From NCBI GenBank assembly GCA_030831125.1, contig JAURLQ010000089.1:62001-126000 (forward strand): DNA of 64,000 nucleotides, read 5' to 3'. Below, piece after piece: positions 17,854 through 26,869 of this stretch. Numbering within the stretch: position 1 is the stretch's first letter; each line of letters starts with the position of its first letter. The translations under genes and the position numbers were made by a program. This DNA is from Gammaproteobacteria bacterium. GTDB taxonomy: Bacteria > Pseudomonadota > Gammaproteobacteria > Pseudomonadales > Pseudohongiellaceae. The notes below the pieces were generated by a model that did no database searches, was not told the origin of the DNA, and saw only the letters and a list, made by a program, of their open reading frames with translations.

Positions 17854-18773
17854 CAGTCATAAACCTCGCGAAAGCGTTCCAGAATCAGCTGGGAAATGAT
17901 GTTGATGATGAGAGTGATGAAGAAAAGCAAGGCCGCCACTGCAAAGAGCGTCTGATATGCAACCCCTCCTGCAGGTGTATCACCCAGACTGATCTGGACA
18001 ATATAGGACGTCATGGTCTGAATGCTCTCGAACATGCTCAATGTCAGATTCGGTGTTTGCCCTGCGGCCAGAGTAACAGCCATCGTTTCACCGATTGCCC
18101 GCGAAATCGCCAGCAGAAAAGACGCCATCACACCAGAGAGACCTGCAGGCACTACCACCCTGGTCGTAACTTCATAGGAAGTTGCTCCAACGGCATAGGC
18201 TGCCTGTCGAAGGCTTTCGGGTACCGCCCTTAACGCATTATCACTGAGAGTTGCGATGGTGGGCAGTATCATGATCCCCACTACTATTGCAGCGCTGAGG
18301 GCATTGAAAACCTGTATTTCAGGGAAAATGTTTCTCAGCAAAGGGGTAATGAAGGTCAGTGCGAAATACCCATAAACCACAGTCGGTATGCCTGCCAGCA
18401 GCTCAAGCGCCGGCTTTACCCAGGATCTCATTCGGTCAGATGCATATTCGCTCAGATAGATTGCACTGGCGAGCCCGAGCGGAATTGCTATAAGGGCTGC
18501 ACCGATAGTGACCTGCAGCGTCCCCCACAAAAGCGGCAGCACGCCAAAGGAACTGGGCTCAAGTATAGGAACCCAGCGAGTTCCGAAGAAAAATTCCGAT
18601 GGACTGACATTCTGGAAAAAACTGAATGATTCAACAACCAGCAGAATCACAATTGCAGCCGTGGTGATCAATGAAAGCGCCGAGCACACAACAAGCCAGG
18701 ACTTGATCATGAACTCGCCCCAGCGTTTGTTGAGCTTGCGTATGCTGCTATTGGTTGGCGAATTGGTTGCCAC
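17853..18773 (-). CDS. pstC: Phosphate ABC transporter permease PstC
   Basis: 306 residues from GTG 18773 (GGAAAG upstream). Six membrane spans with the PstC features [33 protein letters not shown], the coupling loop [30 protein letters not shown] and [15 protein letters not shown]. Its partner permease PstA follows with a one-base overlap. An internal ATG at 18710 is a less likely start because the N-terminal basic residues fit the family. The gap to pstS is about 160 bases and contains no clear promoter. Confidence 0.95.
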   Translation of the reverse strand: MATNSPTNSSIRKLNKRWGEFMIKSWLVVCSALSLITTAAIVILLVVESFSFFQNVSPSEFFFGTRWVPILEPSSFGVLPLLWGTLQVTIGAALIAIPLGLASAIYLSEYASDRMRSWVKPALELLAGIPTVVYGYFALTFITPLLRNIFPEIQVFNALSAAIVVGIMILPTIATLSDNALRAVPESLRQAAYAVGATSYEVTTRVVVPAGLSGVMASFLLAISRAIGETMAVTLAAGQTPNLTLSMFESIQTMTSYIVQISLGDTPAGGVAYQTLFAVAALLFFITLIINIISQLILERFREVYD

Positions 18774-18934
18774 AATCTTTCCGCTGGTTATATCCGGATT
18801 TTACGCTTATGCAGATCGACAGGGATATTACATCCACCCGCCGGAAACAGTTCTGCAATAACTGCGCTCCTTTCTGCCTTCAGTGCTGTATGTGCCCGGA
18901 CCCTGGCTTGGTAACAGACACCCGGGGTGTGTAT

Positions 18935-19894
18935 TCAAAAATTTGCAAGTGCTGCCTTGGCTGCAATGTAATCTGATTCTGGTAGCGGGATATAACCCAC
19001 TTCAGAAACAAGGGAAGGCGCCATATCCAGGTAGAACTCCACAAATGCACGAACCTGGGGCTTCGCTGCTCCGCTGGCACTCAGGTAGATGTAAATCGGG
19101 CGCGAAAGCGGGCTGTATGTGCCATCGTTTATCGTGACCTCATCAGGTGCAATAGGTCCATTACCACCGTCAACCGGTACGACATTGACCCTGCCGGCAT
19201 TAGCCTTGTAATAGGCAAAGCCAAAGAAGCCCAGAGAATTTTCATCGCCGATGATGCCCTGCACAAGCACATTGTCATCTTCACTTGCGGTGTAATCTGG
19301 CCGGGAAGCACCGGATTCGCCATTCACTGCCTCGGTAAAATAGTCGAAGGTGCCTGAATCCGTGCCTGGGCCGTACAGTCGAATGGGCTGTTCGGGCCAG
19401 CCTGCGCGTATGTCATCCCAACTGTCCACGATGCTGCCAGGCTGCCAGATCATTCGCAGCTCATCCACAGTAAGGTAATCCACCCAGGTATTGGACGGAT
19501 TTACCACTACTGACAGGCCATCATAGGCCACCGGCAACTCGAGATAGGAAATACCGTTTGCCTGCGCTTCGGCTATTTCGCTGTCCTTGATAGTTCTCGA
19601 TGCGTCATTGATGTCTGTTTCTCCTGCGAGGAATTTCTTGAAACCACCTCCGGTACCTGAAACACCAACCGTAACCCTGACATCTGGTGCAACATTCCGG
19701 AATTCCTCAGCCATGGCTTCACTGACTGGATAAACAGTACTGGATCCGTCCAGACTTACTACCCCGCTGAGTACATTTTCAGCCATTGAGCCCGTTGGTG
19801 ATCCGGTATTTTCCTGTGAACAGGAAGCCAGCAAAATTGTGCCAGCCATGAGAATAGTGGCGGTAAATAATAGTCGGCTTGTGTAATTCGACAT
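18935..19894 (-). CDS. pstS: Phosphate-binding protein PstS (lipoprotein)
   Basis: 319 residues from ATG 19894 with GGAGA upstream. The lipoprotein signal ends TILLASC, so the binding protein is lipid-anchored. The mature part begins LSGVVSLDGSSTVYPVSEAMAEEF, the phosphate-binding loop, with GVSGTGGGFKKFLAGETDINDASR and GPGTDSGTFDYFTEA, the ligand-contact residues of PstS. It delivers phosphate to PstCA and is first of the transporter genes, 222 bases downstream of phoR. That gap holds two TTGTTAAGA copies on the plus strand (about 20040 and 20091) but no clear Pho box. Confidence 0.95.
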   Translation of the reverse strand: MSNYTSRLLFTATILMAGTILLASCSQENTGSPTGSMAENVLSGVVSLDGSSTVYPVSEAMAEEFRNVAPDVRVTVGVSGTGGGFKKFLAGETDINDASRTIKDSEIAEAQANGISYLELPVAYDGLSVVVNPSNTWVDYLTVDELRMIWQPGSIVDSWDDIRAGWPEQPIRLYGPGTDSGTFDYFTEAVNGESGASRPDYTASEDDNVLVQGIIGDENSLGFFGFAYYKANAGRVNVVPVDGGNGPIAPDEVTINDGTYSPLSRPIYIYLSASGAAKPQVRAFVEFYLDMAPSLVSEVGYIPLPESDYIAAKAALANF

Positions 19895-20116
19895 CAATCA
19901 GGTCTCCAGGCAAGGTTCACAGCAAGGTACCCGTCCAATGGCAGGATTCCGGATGCAACATCTGGCGCATTTGCGCAGGATGCAAGGAAACTCCACCCGC
20001 TTGCGGGATCATGCTTGGTTGCGCATTTTCACTGAATATTGTTAAGACAAAATAAAGGAAATACGCTCAATGGAAGAAAATCCGGCTTTTGTTAAGAATC
20101 GGAAAAGAGCATGAAT

Positions 20117-21934
20117 TTATTCATGAATTTCAAGAACTTGAACTGTTCCGCTCTGCCCTGCAAGTGGGATTTTAAAGCTGAAAGTGGACCCTGCGCCCGA
20201 CTGGCTGGCTACACTCACCGTGCCACTGTGCTTTTCAGCAATATTCCTGACAATGGACAAACCCAGCCCTGTCCCCCCAAGACTCTGGGATCGGGCCTTG
20301 TCTACCCGATAAAAACGCTCGAATACCCTTTCCAGATACTGGGGGCTGATGCCTATTCCGCTATCTTCCACTTCCAGAACAGCCTCGCTGCCCTTTCGGA
20401 ATAACCTGACAATGATCCGCCCTTCTTCCGGTGTGTACTTGATCGCGTTATCTATCAGGTTATCTGCCAACTGACTCAAATTCTGTCTGTCGCCCAACAC
20501 TTCCAGTTTGGTACCTGAAAGTTCTGCAGATAGATGCTGATGTTTGCCATGTGCTGCTGATTCCGCTGAACGGACTGCACGATTGACAATATCCGAAAAA
20601 TTGACCAATCCGAAATCATCATTACCCTGATCTGACTCCAGCCTGGAGATGGTCATCAGGTCGCTAACAAGCTGGGATAGCCTGATACTCTGGGCATGAA
20701 TTCTTTCCATGAACCTGCGCAGGGTGTCCCGGTCTATATCCGGGTCGTCCACGACTGTTTCAGAAAATCCCCTGATAGCAGTAATCGGCGTCTTGAGCTC
20801 ATGTGAAGCATTGGCTACAAAGTCGGTCCTGACTCTCTCCAGATTCCTGATTTCTGTCACATCATGCAGAACCAGCACTGCGCCGATCTGCCTGCCCTGA
20901 TCATCCGAAAGCGAAGCAACATATATGTCTATAAAAAGCTGTTCCCTGCTGCACTGGTAGTCAACCTGGGCTTTTATGACAGATCTGGTCCTGATGGCTT
21001 CATCCAGTGCCTCAGTGATCTTCTTGTGTCGGACTTCCTGCCAGAAAGGCTTGCCAAGACATGACTCTTTGCGGATTTCCAATACCCGCGCCGCAGCTTC
21101 ATTTATATGGATAATATTCTGGTTCTGATCAACGTCTATCACTCCCTCAACCATGCCAGTGAAGATTGTGGCAAGTCTGTTGCGGTCTGCAGTGAGAAGT
21201 GAAACCCTGCTGGCAGAATTACGTGCCATGAGATTCACGGAATCCACAATGGATTTGAATCCATATGCGCGAGACTCCGGAATCCTGCTATCAAATTCAC
21301 CCTGCGCAATGGTTCTGGTGACATCTGTAATGAGCTCCAGCATGTGTGCACGCCGGTAGGACAAAATAAATGCGAGCACAATCTGCAAACCAATGATGAT
21401 CAACCACCAGTTCAAAAGTGTAAGCTGCCTAGCAGATATTCCCTGGTCCAGATCGAATTCACTACGGGCCAGTCTTGCAACACCAACAAGACCATCCGGG
21501 CCGAACAATGGCGTGGCGACGAAAGTGAAGTTTTCCTGCATGGTCTGGCTGTAGCGACGCGCCTCACCGATGCCGAATTCAATGGCTGCCTGTACTTCAG
21601 GACGATGCAACAAGTTGTCCATTCCGTCAGGGCTTTCACTGGTATCAGCCAGCACAAAACCCATACTGTCAATCACAGTAATTCGAAGGCTTGATGTATC
21701 AGCCAGCCTGTCAACAATCAATGCAATGACTTCTCCATTCCTTTCTTTGACAGGATTGCTCAATCCTGCAGCCAGTACACTGGCATACTCCCTCATCATC
21801 ATGGACGAAGAAGCTCGTTCATTCGCGGAAATAGCTGCCAATTGCAGCAGAAAAAGAAGGCCCGTCCCCAACAGGGCAAACAGGGTCAGAACGACAAAAT
21901 GCCGCCAGAAGTAATGTGATTTCAGGGGAATCAA
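20117..21934 (-). CDS. phoR: Phosphate regulon sensor histidine kinase PhoR
   Basis: 605 residues, longer than the ~430 of E. coli PhoR because it has an extracytoplasmic sensor domain. Layout: membrane span around residues 12-35, periplasmic domain to about 175, second span (WWLIIIGLQIVLAFIL), HAMP linker, PAS domain (about 250-360), then the kinase core. The phosphorylated His is in ASHELKTPITAIRGF; ATP-binding N box LIDNAIKYTPEEG, G1 VEDSGIGI and G2 GGTGLGLSIV are all present. The periplasmic-loop layout matches Pseudomonas/Bacillus-type PhoR. It lies 49 bases after phoB, so the two form phoBR, with pst downstream. Confidence 0.93.
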   Translation of the reverse strand: MIPLKSHYFWRHFVVLTLFALLGTGLLFLLQLAAISANERASSSMMMREYASVLAAGLSNPVKERNGEVIALIVDRLADTSSLRITVIDSMGFVLADTSESPDGMDNLLHRPEVQAAIEFGIGEARRYSQTMQENFTFVATPLFGPDGLVGVARLARSEFDLDQGISARQLTLLNWWLIIIGLQIVLAFILSYRRAHMLELITDVTRTIAQGEFDSRIPESRAYGFKSIVDSVNLMARNSASRVSLLTADRNRLATIFTGMVEGVIDVDQNQNIIHINEAAARVLEIRKESCLGKPFWQEVRHKKITEALDEAIRTRSVIKAQVDYQCSREQLFIDIYVASLSDDQGRQIGAVLVLHDVTEIRNLERVRTDFVANASHELKTPITAIRGFSETVVDDPDIDRDTLRRFMERIHAQSIRLSQLVSDLMTISRLESDQGNDDFGLVNFSDIVNRAVRSAESAAHGKHQHLSAELSGTKLEVLGDRQNLSQLADNLIDNAIKYTPEEGRIIVRLFRKGSEAVLEVEDSGIGISPQYLERVFERFYRVDKARSQSLGGTGLGLSIVRNIAEKHSGTVSVASQSGAGSTFSFKIPLAGQSGTVQVLEIHE

Positions 21935-21983
21935 GATTCTTCCTGCTCCCGGAAGCCTGGTTGCCAGGACCCAAAGGTATTGT

Positions 21984-22679
21984 TCAGTGCTGATCAGCCA
22001 TTCTATAACCTACTCCGCGGATTGTTTCTATCAGCGGAGGATCCACATCCAGCTTTTTCCTTATGCCACGTATATGAACATCAATATTCCTGTCCACTAT
22101 CACAATGTCATCGCCCAACGCCCTGCTAAGAAGCTGCTCCCTGGAAAATACACGACCAGGATGACTGGCCAGGTAATGCAGAAGCTTGAATTCAGACGCT
22201 GTGAGCTTTACGTCGCGATCACCAACCAGAACCTTGTACTTGCCTGTGTCTATGGTCAGATCGCCAAGCTGGATTTTCTCTACTGCAGGGGACTTTTCTA
22301 CCATCACTCCCCTCCGCAGAACTGCCTTCACTCTGGCAATCAGCTCCTTGGGACTGAAGGGCTTGGTGATGTAGTCATCTGCACCAACACCAAGCCCCAG
22401 CACTATATCGCTTTCCTCACCCTTGGCTGTAACCATGATGATCAGAGTGCTCTGGGTCTCGGGATCTTTCTTGATATTACTGCAAATCTCAACGCCATCC
22501 ATACCAGGCAACATGAGGTCAAGCAACACCATGTCGGGGATCTCTCGCTTGATCAACGCCAGTCCTTTGTTTCCGTCACTGGCGGCCAACACCTCATAAC
22601 CTTCTCGCTTAAGATTGTAGCCGAGAACCTCGAGAATATCGGGTTCGTCCTCGATTATGACTATCTTTTTTCTGCTCAC
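21984..22679 (-). CDS. phoB: Phosphate regulon response regulator PhoB
   Basis: About 231 residues from GTG 22679, preceded by AGGAG; a TTG at 22706 would add nine residues. The receiver domain has the acidic pocket IEDE, phosphoacceptor Asp in DMVLLDLMLPGMDG and Lys in ITKPFSPKEL. The winged-helix OmpR-type DNA-binding domain (KLTASEFKLLHYLASHPGRVFSREQLL...VDVHIRGIRKKLD-like) ends in TIRGVGYRM. PhoB activates Pho-regulon promoters at Pho boxes. A candidate autoregulatory Pho box lies about 95 bases upstream. Confidence 0.94.
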   Translation of the reverse strand: MSRKKIVIIEDEPDILEVLGYNLKREGYEVLAASDGNKGLALIKREIPDMVLLDLMLPGMDGVEICSNIKKDPETQSTLIIMVTAKGEESDIVLGLGVGADDYITKPFSPKELIARVKAVLRRGVMVEKSPAVEKIQLGDLTIDTGKYKVLVGDRDVKLTASEFKLLHYLASHPGRVFSREQLLSRALGDDIVIVDRNIDVHIRGIRKKLDVDPPLIETIRGVGYRMADQH

Positions 22680-22771
22680 CTGATCATGAACTCCTGATCC
22701 TGCCAAGACAGCGGTAACGCTACCATGAGTGGATTAAGAATACGTAAAGTTACTATGATGATTTCCCGGAA

Positions 22772-22789
22772 TTAACAGGATTTTAACAT
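22772..22789 (-). promoter_or_regulatory. Candidate Pho box upstream of phoB
   Basis: On the minus strand two 7-mers, ATGTTAA and CTGTTAA, are spaced exactly 11 bases apart with AT-rich spacers, the repeat period of PhoB sites (consensus CTGTCAT every 11 bases). A CATAGT hexamer 14 bases downstream could be the -10. The match to the consensus is partial, so this is tentative; the same geometry recurs before the porin gene at 30716. Confidence 0.45.
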
Positions 22790-22900
22790 TGAGCCAGTCA
22801 TATCTGCTGGAGGCTTTCTTGCCTAAGACAAGGGGGTGAGCAATAATGCCGCCCCCACGAAAGCTCCGGCGTATCCAATAAATACCGGGCCAGATGGCTT

Positions 22901-23455
22901 ATGACGGCGAAAGAAAAGAATGACAATTCGGTCCTCAAGGGGACTACAGACAAGCGCCGGCGCTATGAAGAACTGGTCAAGAACTTCTATCACCACATTT
23001 TCAGGTATGCCTACTGGCTCTGCAAAAGTCGGCAGCTGGCTGAAGATCTGACCCAGGAAACCTTCATGCGGGCCTGGCGGGCCTTTGACGGCCTGCAGAG
23101 TGATGCCGCCGCCAAAGCCTGGCTGTTCACGATTCTGAGAAGGGAAAACGCCAGGCTGTATGAAAAATTCCAGCCTGAACTGGACGATATCGACGATTTC
23201 GAGACAGGGCTGCCGGATACACACCGTGTTGAACCTGATCAGCAGATGGAGATGCATCTGCTATACAAAGCCATGCAGAAACTTGAGCCCGAGTACCGGG
23301 AACCGCTGGTGCTGCAGGTGATTGGTGGTTTCAGTGGTGAGGAAATTGCCTCTATGCTGGATCTCAACAACAACACGGTAATGACCCGGCTTTTCAGGGC
23401 GAGAAACAAACTGCGCGCCCTGCTGGAACCGGACAATGGACAGGAAATCGACTGA
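22901..23455 (+). CDS. ECF-type RNA polymerase sigma factor
   Basis: 184 residues from ATG 22901. Region 2 is seen as NFYHHIFRYAYWLCKSRQLAEDLTQETFMRAWRAFD with the DLTQETF signature; region 4 is LEPEYREPLVLQVIGGFSGEEIASMLDLNNNTVMTRLFRARNKLRALL, a helix-turn-helix typical of sigma-70 family ECF factors. The gene 98 bases downstream encodes a DUF3379 protein with one membrane span, which is the usual companion of this sigma group. It is divergent from phoB. The stimulus is unknown. Confidence 0.88.
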   Translation: MTAKEKNDNSVLKGTTDKRRRYEELVKNFYHHIFRYAYWLCKSRQLAEDLTQETFMRAWRAFDGLQSDAAAKAWLFTILRRENARLYEKFQPELDDIDDFETGLPDTHRVEPDQQMEMHLLYKAMQKLEPEYREPLVLQVIGGFSGEEIASMLDLNNNTVMTRLFRARNKLRALLEPDNGQEID

Positions 23456-23553
23456 CCCGAAAATATCATCAGGCCCGGGATGAAAAACAGTAATTCCCGG
23501 TCTTGATCCAGTAGCGCGGCCCCCTGGCGATTCCAGGAGCCACACACAGCAAG

Positions 23554-24303
23554 ATGAAAGCTATGAACGACAAAGAATTTACAGAACGTCTTTGGGCCAA
23601 TCCGGGGGATACGTCTCCACAATTCCGTGAGGCTCTCGGTCACAGTGATGCCCGCCTTGATGCATACAGCAAGGCCCTCGCGTTCGAGTCTTTACTGGAA
23701 AAATCCCTGAAGATTCCTGCACCTGCGACCAATCTGGAACAGCGCTTGCTGCAGATTCCGGATCTTGCCCGGATGGACAGACATGCTCTGCCTGCAGCAG
23801 CCAATGACGAATCCGTCATACGCAGACTCCTGCCTGTTGCTGCCCTGTTGTTGCTGGCACTCGGGCTCGGTGCATACCTGAAACCTGACAGCAATGCAGA
23901 ACTGGCCCGCGACCTGTTTTCCCATGTCTATGCCGAAACTCCTTATATGAACCCTGACGGGGATTACTCCCTTGATACAGTCAATACACAGCTTGGTCAG
24001 GTGGTTGGAGCACACCTTGAAGCCAGCCCTGCTACAGAATCCCTGCAGGTCAGTTTCGTGAAAGACTGCTATGTTGCCAAACAGATTGCCATGCACTTTG
24101 TGCTACACGGCAATAACGGCGATGTGAATGTCATGCTTCTGCCAGAGCAGGTTTCCGGCGCAGAATTCACCATATCCGATGAGCAGTTCAATGGCATCGT
24201 TTCACCGGCCTCGCGGGGCACTCTGGTGGTAATCGGCAACAAGCAGGAACCCATTGCCGAATACAGCAGCCTGCTGTCTTCCAACCTCGGCTGGGAATAC
24301 TGA
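23554..24303 (+). CDS. DUF3379 membrane protein, probable anti-sigma partner
   Basis: 249 residues. The N-terminal cytoplasmic part (NDKEFTERLWANPGD...DARLDAYSKALAFESLLEKSLKIPAP) is the DUF3379 pattern. One membrane span (RLLPVAALLLLALGLGAYL) sits around residues 93-112 and a periplasmic domain of ~135 residues follows, with a single Cys in VKDCYVAKQ. Genes of this type regularly follow ECF sigma factors; by position and topology it should hold the sigma factor at the membrane, although it lacks the zinc-binding HxxxCxxC motif of ZAS anti-sigma factors. Confidence 0.75.
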   Translation: MKAMNDKEFTERLWANPGDTSPQFREALGHSDARLDAYSKALAFESLLEKSLKIPAPATNLEQRLLQIPDLARMDRHALPAAANDESVIRRLLPVAALLLLALGLGAYLKPDSNAELARDLFSHVYAETPYMNPDGDYSLDTVNTQLGQVVGAHLEASPATESLQVSFVKDCYVAKQIAMHFVLHGNNGDVNVMLLPEQVSGAEFTISDEQFNGIVSPASRGTLVVIGNKQEPIAEYSSLLSSNLGWEY

Positions 24304-24354
24304 GCCTGTCGTTTGGCAGGCCTTGATGATTCACCTGCCAAAATCCTGTCACAT

Positions 24355-25817
24355 TCAGGTCTTCTTTTTGAGCGGCCCGAAGCCTGATTGACTGCTTTTT
24401 GCTTCTGCTTTCTGCCTGACGGCTTTGCCTGGTGCTTTCCCGGGCATTTCCTTTGAGGGCTCCTTCAGAGGAGCAGCCTGCCCGGCATCCTTCTGCCGGG
24501 TACCATCACCGGATGGAGCGGGTGCGCGCCGCTTGCCAATGTTCTTGCGGAAAGTGTGACGCTGCTTTGCCTTGGGTACTGTTTTTTTCCTGGTCTTCTT
24601 GTCTTTTTCGGGCCTCTTCGTGGCTTTCTTCGCAGGTCCCTTGAAGCGGCTTTCATGACCGGCAATGATCCTTGTTTCCACTTCCAGCCTGAGATAGCGC
24701 TCTATGCTCTTGAACTGGTTCCATTCCTGGGTGCTACAAGGGTAATGGCCAGTCCACTCTCACCTGCCCTTCCGGTGCGCCCTATCCTGTGCACATGATC
24801 ATCGCCTGATCGGGCAACAGAATGGTTGATAACCAGGTCAACCCCTTTGACATCCAGTCCTCTGGCCGCAAGGTCTGTTGAGACAAGCACACGGATTACG
24901 CCGGTTCTGAACCAGTGCATTAGGCGTTTGCGGTCATCCTGGGACATTTCTCCGTGCAGGTATCCGATTTTCGACTTTTTGGCAGCCTCGGGTTTGCCTG
25001 CATTTCTTTTGTCGCGCTGACTCTGCAGGAAGGCACACAGGATTTCTGTCTGCTCTCTGGTATTGGTAAAAACCAGCGCTTTTTCAAATTCACTATTGGC
25101 CAGCAACCAGTTAACCAGTTGGTTCTTGTGGGCAGGGTCATCTGCAAGAATGACCTGCTGCTGGATACTTGCGTGTGCTGAGCGGTGCGTACCGACAGAA
25201 ATGATTTCAGGCTCACTCAGCACCTCGGCAGCAATCAGCCCTATCCCTTCATGTTCAAGGGTTGCCGATAGCAGAAAAACCTGTCGTTTGGGGGGGCAGG
25301 CCCCGACTATTGCAAGGACTTCATCCCTGAAGCCCATATCAAGCATCCTGTCAGCTTCATCCAGTACCAGAAATTCCAGATCATCCAGCACAATTGAACG
25401 CTTGTTGACATGCTCAAGAATGCGCCCGGGGGTACCCACGAGAATTTCTGGATTCTTGCGAATCATGGCTTTCTGCTCACCATAGGGAGTGCCTCCAACC
25501 ACAACGCCACTTGTGATCAGGGTGAAGCTGGCCAAATCCCTGCAGTGCTTTTCAACCTGCAGGGCCAGCTCTCGTGTTGGCAACAGGATCAGTACTCGTG
25601 TTGCCGTATCAGACTGGGGATTCTCGAGCATTTTGTGGAGTATTGGCAGAACGTAGGCTGCCGTTTTGCCACTACCGGTTTCCGCACTGGCCTGCATGTC
25701 CCTGCCCAGCAGAGCTTTGGGGATCAGTTCGTCCTGTATTGGCGTGGGACGACTCAGGTTCAAATGGTCAAGAGCCTTGAGCAAACGCTCATGCAATCCC
25801 AGTTCAGAAAAATTCAT
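24355..25817 (-). pseudogene. srmB: SrmB-type DEAD-box RNA helicase, interrupted by a single-base frameshift
   Basis: Start ATG 25817 (MNFSELGLHERLLKAL; the longer upstream frame has no helicase sequence). The Q motif (RPTPIQDELIPKALLGRD), Walker A (ASAETGSGKT), VLDEAD, SAT, HGEMSQDDR and HRIGRTGRAG motifs are intact through LAITLVAP. At 24729-24731 (CCC on the coding strand) the frame shifts: frame one stops at 24702, while the missing C-terminus (QEWNQFKSIERYLRLE, then a Lys-rich tail with RKNIGKRR) continues in the next frame to 24355. Restoring one base gives one 487-residue frame whose tail ends like E. coli SrmB. The helicase core would still be made. Either a real mutation or a base-calling error in a short C run. 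Confidence 0.85.
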
Positions 25818-25961
25818 GGATAATTTCTTGTGCAAGTATCCGCTCACAATGCTGCATTTGCATGAACGGGCAAGTGGGTGATTCAGGGGACTGTATTGTA
25901 TCCACCCGGTACAGCGAGGAGAATGGAAAACCCCACAATTATCAATCCAAACAGGTAAAAG

Positions 25962-26852
25962 ATGCAGGAAAAAGACCAGTTGTTTCGTTTCAGCTTCGGA
26001 AATCTTGATATCAGGGGCGAGCTGGTCTATCTGGACGACCTCTGGCATGAAGTACTGGCCAGACATCAATATCCGGAAAATGTCCGCTTGCAGCTTGGCA
26101 GCGGGCTGGCAGCTGCGGCCCTGCTTTCCCTCACCATCAAGTTCAAGGGCAAGCTTATACTGCAGGTTCAGGGCACGGGGCCATTGCGAAGTCTCGTGGT
26201 ACAAGCTGGCAGTGACGGATCATTACGGGGACTGGCAAGATGGGAAGGGCTGGTGCCTGAGGGCCCCCTGCAGGAAGTCTTTGGTGACAGTCGCATGCTG
26301 ATCACCGTGATTCCCGATGAGGGTGAGCGTTACCAGAGCATCGTTGAAATTTCAGGAAATTCCCTGGCTGAAGCAATAAATCGGTATTTTGACCAGTCTG
26401 AGCAGCTCCCCACATCATTACAGTTTCATGTCAGTGAAAAACGCACGGCAGGCCTGTTGCTGCAGGCACTGCCGCTTTCCACATCATCTGAAACCACTGC
26501 CGACCAGCGTCAGGAAGACTGGAAGAGGCTTAACATGCTGGCTGAAACCACAACGCCACAGGAAATTCTGGAGTTGCCGGCAACTGCACTTCTTCACAGG
26601 CTTTTTCATGAAGAAGAGGTCAAGCTGCACGGCACCAAACCCCTGCACTTTTCCTGTTCCTGCTCCCGGGAAAAAGTCAAAAACACACTTGTCACACTTG
26701 GCGAAGCTGAGCTCAGATCAATTCTGGAGGAAACCGGGCTGATAAAGGTTGACTGTGAATTCTGCAATACCCATTACAGTTTCGACGCTGCTGCAGTCGA
26801 CCGCTTGTGCCATGAAATGCAGCAGCCACCGCCTGATACCATACTGCACTGA
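25962..26852 (+). CDS. hslO: Redox-regulated chaperone Hsp33
   Basis: 296 residues from ATG 25962. The N-terminal half (RFSFGNLDIRGELVYLDD...LLSLTIKFKGKLILQVQGTGPLRSLVVQ) is the Hsp33 fold. The C-terminal zinc-binding redox switch has the CxC plus CxxC pattern, CSCSREKV and CEFCNTHYSF. Hsp33 becomes active when these cysteines are oxidised and prevents aggregation in the cytoplasm. It is divergent from the srmB gene and converges with trpEG. Confidence 0.95.
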   Translation: MQEKDQLFRFSFGNLDIRGELVYLDDLWHEVLARHQYPENVRLQLGSGLAAAALLSLTIKFKGKLILQVQGTGPLRSLVVQAGSDGSLRGLARWEGLVPEGPLQEVFGDSRMLITVIPDEGERYQSIVEISGNSLAEAINRYFDQSEQLPTSLQFHVSEKRTAGLLLQALPLSTSSETTADQRQEDWKRLNMLAETTTPQEILELPATALLHRLFHEEEVKLHGTKPLHFSCSCSREKVKNTLVTLGEAELRSILEETGLIKVDCEFCNTHYSFDAAAVDRLCHEMQQPPPDTILH

Positions 26853-26869
26853 CTTCTGATTATTTCATT

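Noticed and set aside
25818-26204. N-terminal extension of the SrmB helicase frame
   Set aside because: The extra residues are unrelated to helicases and overlap the divergent hslO gene; the family N-terminus begins at ATG 25817.
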